A DNA stretch of 64,000 nt from Trueperella bialowiezensis (GTDB lineage: Bacteria; Actinomycetota; Actinomycetes; Actinomycetales; Actinomycetaceae): positions 930,001-994,000 of the forward strand of contig NZ_LR134476.1 in assembly GCF_900637955.1 (NCBI RefSeq), written 5' to 3'. The notes beneath the pieces are model-generated. The model searched no databases, was not told the DNA's origin, and was given only the letters and a program-made list of their open reading frames with translations. Below, piece by piece: positions 59,491-64,000 of this stretch; position 1 is the first letter of the stretch; each line of letters opens with the position of its first letter. A program made the position numbers and the translations under genes.

Positions 59491-60413
59491 TAGGCACCTG
59501 CCTTCGCCTTCACGACGGCGAACCGGTCAGCCAGCACATACCAGGCGTAAACCAGCTCGATACGCAGCGCCACCTGATTACCACGCTTGAGGTCACCCTG
59601 GTCGTCGGGATCACCGTAGGGGATCACTTCGAGCGGGAGTTCCTTTTGGATACCCCACCGGATACCATCACGGAAATCACCGACGATCGCGCGGACCTTC
59701 GTGTCCGCAGCTTCCGGCAGACCAGAAACCGTGTTACCCACGGCGGTGTTAAGCCCCATGAATGAGGTGATGTCGGCGCCCAGGCCAAGTTCAGGGTAGC
59801 GCTGACGGCCGTCAGGGTCGCCGTTAGCGAGCTTGCCCTGCAGGTTACCCAGCTCCCAAGCCATCTTCGGGTCCAACGCCAGGCCATTGACTGGTGCGTC
59901 GTTAGCGACGACGAGCCCGGCCGCCGTGCGAATATCGACGTCGGCGTCGGCCGTGTTCTGCTCGACCGTAAGGCTGGTCGAGGTCAGGTAGTTGGTCCAC
60001 GTGTCAATCGTGTTGCCCGTGAGCGGGTTGATCCGATGATAGAGACCAAGATCAAGAGCACGCGCGAGTGCCAGGCGCATCGCCGGAACCACATCCCGGT
60101 CGATGATCTGCACCTGATGGTCCTCGTCCGTCCACAGGAACTCGTCGGTCACGCGGACGGTGACGACGGACTTGTGCGGCACGGCGGTCACCTTTTCCCA
60201 TGCGGCGCTCGTCGAGGACTTCTCGCCCTTTTCTTCAACGAACTCGGCACGAACCGTGTCGTTGAACCGCACGTAGTTGACGTGGCCGAACAGCATCGGC
60301 TCGGACGCAGACAGGCGTGCCACCGTCGAGGTGGACTTTTCCTTATCTACGATCTTGCCCGCAAACGTCTCAGGCAAGACCGCCTTCAGGCTATTAGAGT
60401 CAATAATCGCCAT
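59490..60413 (-). CDS. Major capsid protein (HK97-like)
   Basis: 307 residues. It starts AIIDSNSLKAVLPETFAGKIVDKEKSTSTVARLSASEPM and has the spine-helix and P-domain order of HK97-fold capsids: HKSVVTVRVTDEFLWTDEDHQVQIIDRDVVPAMRLALARALD, GLALDPKMAWELGNLQG, GDFRDGIRWGIQKELPLEVIPYGDPD and a final AYAWYVLADRFAVVK-type strand (here VYAWYVLADRFAVVK). It follows the scaffold gene, as usual. Confidence 0.92.
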   Translation of the reverse strand: MAIIDSNSLKAVLPETFAGKIVDKEKSTSTVARLSASEPMLFGHVNYVRFNDTVRAEFVEEKGEKSSTSAAWEKVTAVPHKSVVTVRVTDEFLWTDEDHQVQIIDRDVVPAMRLALARALDLGLYHRINPLTGNTIDTWTNYLTSTSLTVEQNTADADVDIRTAAGLVVANDAPVNGLALDPKMAWELGNLQGKLANGDPDGRQRYPELGLGADITSFMGLNTAVGNTVSGLPEAADTKVRAIVGDFRDGIRWGIQKELPLEVIPYGDPDDQGDLKRGNQVALRIELVYAWYVLADRFAVVKAKAGA

Positions 60414-60418
60414 TGTTT

Positions 60419-60913
60419 TTACTCCTTGTTGAATAGTTCGCGCACCAGTTTTCTGGTGGCGTCAGGTTCTGGTTGGTTCGATGGTTGACCGCCAAGGTTC
60501 GGCGCAGCAGCACTAGCCGCCCCAGATCCTCGCCATGCCAACAGCCGGTCAGCGTGGGCTTCTAACTCTTTGCGAGTCGTACCCGACAGCAGGCTGGCGT
60601 CCACGTTTTTCGCGGCTGCGACTTCGGCGACGAGCGCGGAGTGCTGCAGCTGCTTGTTGTGGTCTTCGAGCTTGCTGATCCGTGCCAGGGCCTTGTCTAG
60701 GTCGGTTGACGCGTTGTTGGCGTCGTCGAGCTCTTTTTTGAGCTGGTCGGCACGCGTCTTGTTGGCTTTGGCTCGTTCTTCCCACTTGCGAGCCTGCGCT
60801 TTCCAGTCTGTTTCCTGTGCAGGATGAGTATCGGTGCTGGCAGATTCTTGAACCTGAGAATCATTCTTCTCAGCCTCGTCTGTCTGTCTGTCTGGCTTAG
60901 TGGTTTCGTCCAT
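60419..60913 (-). CDS. Capsid scaffolding protein
   Basis: 164 residues from ATG 60913, with AGAAGG upstream; 25 codons open further upstream lack one. Acidic N-terminus, a long coiled coil (about 40-95, KARKWEERAKANKTRADQLKKELDD-type heptads) and a Pro/Ala-rich end with DATRKLVRELF that should contact the capsid. Typical for actinophages. Confidence 0.88.
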   Translation of the reverse strand: MDETTKPDRQTDEAEKNDSQVQESASTDTHPAQETDWKAQARKWEERAKANKTRADQLKKELDDANNASTDLDKALARISKLEDHNKQLQHSALVAEVAAAKNVDASLLSGTTRKELEAHADRLLAWRGSGAASAAAPNLGGQPSNQPEPDATRKLVRELFNKE

Positions 60914-60949
60914 GGTCAACCTTCTTTCTCCCGTGCGGGCATTGAAAAA

Positions 60950-60998
60950 CCCATCCCGTGCGGGATGGGCAAAACTAAACCCCACCATTAGGTGGGGT
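60950..60998 (-). terminator. Tandem terminators before the scaffold gene
   Basis: CCCATCCCG/CGGGATGGG (60950-60958/60961-60969), followed on the minus strand by TTTTT, and ACCCCACC/GGTGGGGT (60979-60986/60991-60998), followed by TTTAGTTTT. They separate the toxin-like pair from the scaffold-capsid genes. Confidence 0.85.
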
Positions 60999-61019
60999 AG
61001 AAACTTGTAGTGTGATCGC

Positions 61020-61307
61020 CTATGCGGCGGCGTTCTTCTCTCGGTGTTTGGCGATCCAGTCGAGTGTTCGCTCAGTCAACTCCGGATCCCAACCACCACG
61101 AACCTCATCCTCGGTGATGTCAAGAAGCTCATCGGGAATTTCTACGCCATCAAGCAGAGAAAACTGCAAGAATCCCTCGAGTTCCCAAGATATTTCTCCT
61201 GCTATTTGGTCGCTTTCAATTGTCCCCTGAAATCCCGGGTCTAATTTTGGAAATATCTGGGCGCGATAGATTTCAAGTAGACGAGTTGCGCCTAAGATCT
61301 CTGCCAT
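61020..61307 (-). CDS. Small acidic protein, candidate immunity to the EndoU domain
   Basis: 95 residues, 21 Asp/Glu against 8 Lys/Arg. It starts AEILGATRLLEIYRAQIFPKLDPGF and is mainly helical, with WELEGFLQFSLLDGVEIPDELLDITEDE. ATG 61307 lies inside the last 16 bases of the EndoU-domain gene (AAGAGG upstream), so translation is coupled. I recognise no family. Its small size, strong negative charge, immediate position after a nuclease domain and shared low GC make an immunity protein likely; a head-completion protein is the alternative. Confidence 0.6.
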   Translation of the reverse strand: MAEILGATRLLEIYRAQIFPKLDPGFQGTIESDQIAGEISWELEGFLQFSLLDGVEIPDELLDITEDEVRGGWDPELTERTLDWIAKHREKNAAA

Positions 61308-62533
61308 CTCTGCCTCTTATCGTTCCAATCAGGAGGGATGACTTTATTATAACTCTTATTAATCCGATTTTCACGCACTCCCGCCCCGCCAAGAGGATAC
61401 GCTGCAATGAATCTATCGTAGTGTCGCCCATAGGCAGATACATGAACAACTACGCCATCAATAATTTTTCTTGTTTCTCTTCGATCTCCACTAAACCTGA
61501 CCGCATCAGGTTTGTTCCACGTGAGGATGATGGCTTTCCGGACGTCATCAGTAGTCCACGATTCGGGAAACTCAGTTTTGTTTAGCCAGCCTTTGCCATG
61601 CTTGTGACCGCCATGCAGTATCGCTTTACCGCTCCTGTCGACCCAGATAACGCCGTTCATGATCTTATCCAGCACCCTGTCAGTCAACCACTCGGGTACG
61701 TCCATGCCCTCAACCGACGGAATCACCGGTGGTTTCTTCCCACCACCACCAGCACCTGTCGCAACCTTCGGCTTCTTGTTCTTCGATCCTTTCGGCCTAC
61801 CCGGCCGACCTGCAGGTCGCGCATCCCGCCGCCTACGAGTAACATCAGTAATCTTGTCACCCGGACGCCAATACGGCCGGTACTCATCAAGATAAAGCTC
61901 TTCAAAGTCATAGCCCGGGTTCTCCCCATCCCAGGACACACCCCGTGGTGAATCCGAGTCTGGCCGCCACTGGCCGCGTACAGGCACCGGCTCACAATCA
62001 CAATCATCGTGATACCGATTCCCCCACCCACCAGCATCCAACTCAGTCCCATACACCGGTCCGCGCGAAGCAAGAATCACACAGAAATCACAATTTTCTG
62101 TACCGGTGAGCCGCCGTGCGTAGCGCACCCCGGGCGTGGCACGAACCGAATCATCGATCACATCCCGGCCAGCCTGCCGAGCATGACGCAACACCACCGA
62201 CGCCACCCGAGACTGCACCACACCCAACGCAGCCCCTTCAAGATACGGACGCAACGCATAACGCACCGACCGAGTCACAGCCTCACGCCGATCCGGCGAG
62301 CCCACCACCGGGCTTGAACCGACCAGCTGCTCGAACCACAGTGCAGCAACCTCCGCATAGGCAGCCCCATAAGCATCCACGATGCCCGGCAGCAACTCGA
62401 CAAGCGCGTTCTCCACCGCGACACGGTCCCAGCCTTTAATCTGGTCCCACAGCCGGTCAAGATCAGCCAGTAACGCTTCCTCCAACGCCCGGTCCAGAGT
62501 CTGTTTGGCTGCTAGTTCCCTGCGTGAAACCAC
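61292..62533 (-). CDS. Head morphogenesis (MuF-type) protein with C-terminal EndoU-like nuclease
   Basis: 413 residues from GTG 62533 with GGAGG upstream; overlaps the portal end by 71 bases. Residues 1-185 are a phage minor-head (SPP1 gp7/MuF) domain with its cysteine-histidine motif: C148-DFC151-VILASRGPVY and YHDDCDC at 174-180. A basic Gly/Lys/Pro linker (230-272) leads to a C-terminal domain (about 275-395) with ILHGGHKHGKGWLNKTEFP (H307, H310, H312, K319), SWTTDDVRKAI and RFIAAYP, the H-G-H/K-TEFP/AYP pattern of bacterial EndoU RNases. The C-terminal third has a lower GC than its surroundings, about 42 percent by my count of 61201-61380. A small acidic gene follows. Confidence 0.82.
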   Translation of the reverse strand: MVSRRELAAKQTLDRALEEALLADLDRLWDQIKGWDRVAVENALVELLPGIVDAYGAAYAEVAALWFEQLVGSSPVVGSPDRREAVTRSVRYALRPYLEGAALGVVQSRVASVVLRHARQAGRDVIDDSVRATPGVRYARRLTGTENCDFCVILASRGPVYGTELDAGGWGNRYHDDCDCEPVPVRGQWRPDSDSPRGVSWDGENPGYDFEELYLDEYRPYWRPGDKITDVTRRRRDARPAGRPGRPKGSKNKKPKVATGAGGGGKKPPVIPSVEGMDVPEWLTDRVLDKIMNGVIWVDRSGKAILHGGHKHGKGWLNKTEFPESWTTDDVRKAIILTWNKPDAVRFSGDRRETRKIIDGVVVHVSAYGRHYDRFIAAYPLGGAGVRENRINKSYNKVIPPDWNDKRQRWQRS

Positions 62534-63875
62534 GTTCGCCTCCTAGTAGTCCAGCGAGCATGTCCCGACCTGCACCCCGGCGCATGTCCTGCTTCAACCG
62601 CTGCGTCGTCCCCGCATCAAAACCAAGCGACTCCACCACAGCGTCCGAACTAGCCATCCACGGGAACACCGACACGAGCTTCACGGTCGCATCGGCTGCG
62701 GCCGCCCGCGAAGTGAACTGGGTATCCCGCCACACCGGCACCATACGCTCCAACTCAACCGGCAACACCGATTCACGGTTAGCGATCTGCCATGCCCACT
62801 GCACGATACGTTGGTGGGCGCTAGACCATGCCGCCTGCGCATCCAATGCTTCAGCGATCAGATCCTCACGCGAAGCAATATACGACTCCGCCGACGTCGG
62901 ATTAGCCTGCGACAAGCCCACACCCAGCGAACTGACCGGGATGTTCGTCTCACCGGCAAACAGCCCGGCTAGTACGCGCAACTGCTCCACGTGAGGTTGC
63001 TGAGAGCCCTGCGAGAACTGCTGGACCTCCGCGCGCGGACTGGCCGCGTCCTCGTTGTCTGGGATTACGTTGATCCGGTCCATGATCATCTGCCAGCCAT
63101 CGCGTGAGAACGCGGACTCATCCGGCCCGAAAATCACGAACCAGGGCACACCATACAGGTCTGCAGTGCCCTCTGAACGGATTAGCGTGCGCACCGCTGA
63201 ATCAGTAATCGACATGACCGCACGCGAAATACGAGACGACCCAAACGGCCGATCCAACCTTGGCTTATACGGCAACTGCACCACCGGCATGCGCACCACG
63301 CTCGGCACACGCGAGACCACACGCCCATCAACCACCCACACCACTTCATGGTCAAGGAAAAGCGTGAACTCACCACTGGACCGCAAACCAGTCTCACCAC
63401 GGGTAGGCCACTGGGTGACAGCCAGGAAATTCTTGAACGCGCGACGTCGACCATCCCACTCGCCAGTCCCATTCAGCGCGGTCACCTGAGAGATCACCGC
63501 ACCCGGCTCACCCTCACCACCAGCAGTCACCGTCTGAAACACAGTCGAATGCACCAACGCCGAGATCTGAGCTTGCGCCACCGCCGCAAAATAATCATTC
63601 CCAGCCAACAAACTATCAACGCCGAACACGTCATCAGCACCGTAGTCGAACCCGTCCAACCGGATCCTTCGTGCCAACAACTCCACCGCTTTAGCGGGCC
63701 AACCCAGCACTGTTTTCAAGTGCTGCAAGTATGGTGGAGCCGACGGCGGCAACCGGCGCAACACATGCTTGCCATCCATGTAGGCGGTGCGCAGCCGGTT
63801 ACGCCGCTGCTTATCCCGAATTGTCTCCTCCAAACGCCCAACCAGCGCCCACTCACCATCAGAAAGCATGCTCAT
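62463..63875 (-). CDS. Portal protein
   Basis: 470 residues from ATG 63875. SPP1 gp6-like portal of actinophages: MLSDGEWALVGRLEETIRDKQRRNRLRTAYMDGKHVLRR, LGWPAKAVELLARRIRLDGF, RPFGSSRISRAVMSITDSAVRTL, and helical stem segment NPTSAESYIASREDLIAEALDAQ. Forms the dodecameric entry ring for DNA packaging. ATGA overlap with terminase. The C-terminus overlaps the head morphogenesis gene. Confidence 0.92.
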   Translation of the reverse strand: MSMLSDGEWALVGRLEETIRDKQRRNRLRTAYMDGKHVLRRLPPSAPPYLQHLKTVLGWPAKAVELLARRIRLDGFDYGADDVFGVDSLLAGNDYFAAVAQAQISALVHSTVFQTVTAGGEGEPGAVISQVTALNGTGEWDGRRRAFKNFLAVTQWPTRGETGLRSSGEFTLFLDHEVVWVVDGRVVSRVPSVVRMPVVQLPYKPRLDRPFGSSRISRAVMSITDSAVRTLIRSEGTADLYGVPWFVIFGPDESAFSRDGWQMIMDRINVIPDNEDAASPRAEVQQFSQGSQQPHVEQLRVLAGLFAGETNIPVSSLGVGLSQANPTSAESYIASREDLIAEALDAQAAWSSAHQRIVQWAWQIANRESVLPVELERMVPVWRDTQFTSRAAAADATVKLVSVFPWMASSDAVVESLGFDAGTTQRLKQDMRRGAGRDMLAGLLGGERGFTQGTSSQTDSGPGVGGSVTG

Positions 63876-64000
63876 AAAGCCACCACCTTCCACCCGCTCG
63901 AACCACCCTTACGAGGCCGGCGTTTCTTCGTCTTATCCCAACCAGCGACCGCTAACGTGACTGCGACCCATGGGCCGATCGTCACCGCCGTGTCAATCCG
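63872..64000 (-). CDS. Terminase large subunit (C-terminal 42 residues)
   Basis: The visible end reads RIDTAVTIGPWVAVTLAVAG, then a basic tail (DKTKKRRPRKGG) before TGA at 63872. It is in frame to the window edge. The RID-x-A-V-x-x-x-W-A/V pattern and position right before the portal identify terminase, whose nuclease and ATPase parts are beyond the window. Confidence 0.75.
   Translation of the reverse strand, partial: RIDTAVTIGPWVAVTLAVAGWDKTKKRRPRKGGSSGWKVVAL

Larger units (their letters stand above)
44584..64000. mobile_element. Siphovirus-type prophage (left part)
   Basis: Integrase beside a tRNA, then lysis, tail, head and terminase genes all pointing toward the integrase, running past the window's right edge. 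Most structural genes look intact, with one apparent frameshift at 58112-58116. No repressor or replication gene is visible; these should lie further right. Confidence 0.93.

Overview
The window is high-GC actinobacterial DNA, probably from a member of the Actinomycetaceae or a close relative. The evidence is a divergent nth/Crp pair, a WhiB4-like iron-sulfur regulator beside a PASTA-tailed class A penicillin-binding protein and a metallophosphoesterase (the gene order known around mycobacterial whiB4-ponA2), a CtpE-type ATPase, DUF5926, and a serS/pheA neighbourhood. I cannot name a species. About two thirds (1-44.6 kb) is chromosomal backbone and the last third (44.6-64 kb) is the left part of a prophage.

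Layout. 1-6.2 kb: nth (cut by the window edge), Crp-type regulator, RidA, DUF4177, WhiB, PBP, phosphoesterase. 6.25-7.1 kb: tRNA-Pro(CGG) followed by a 0.75-kb insertion bounded by 55-bp direct repeats that duplicate the tRNA 3' end and its terminator. 7.1-15.6 kb and 20.2-21.3 kb: an almost complete molybdenum cofactor set (mobA, moaA, moaE, moaC, moeA, mog, moeB, moaD) with molybdate uptake (modA and a fused modB-modC). 16.1-20.1 kb: a DASS-type anion symporter with a histidine kinase and a receiver-only response regulator. 21.3-23.7 kb: CtpE-like ATPase. 23.9-27.4 kb: a lower-GC cassette of a secreted peptide, an FtsX-like permease and an ABC ATPase, laid out like a lactococcin-972-type bacteriocin locus and bracketed by two 75-bp palindromic direct repeats. 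27.4-44.3 kb: DUF1846, tRNA-Ser(CGA), tadA, upp, hydrolase, DUF5926, glycosyltransferase, a large phosphatase-like membrane protein, pheA, a diacylglycerol-kinase-like protein, serS, a HAD phosphatase, and a carbohydrate ABC importer whose first permease carries an inserted beta-sandwich-like domain. 44.3-44.6 kb: tRNA-Ser(TGA) and tRNA-Ser(GCT).

Prophage. A tyrosine integrase lies just after tRNA-Ser(GCT), then a HicA-like/HTH pair. All late genes point left, toward the integrase: terminase (cut by the edge), portal, head morphogenesis protein, scaffold, capsid, connectors, tail tube, frameshifted tail chaperones, tape measure, tail proteins, endolysin, holin. The head morphogenesis protein has a C-terminal EndoU-like nuclease domain, and the next gene encodes a small, strongly acidic protein in a GC-poor patch. 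This looks like a toxin-immunity module carried on a virion component and is the most interesting system here.

Two genes (the secreted peptide and a tail-completion gene) appear broken by single-base homopolymer indels. These may be real mutations, slippage sites or base-calling errors, and should be checked before either gene is called dead.
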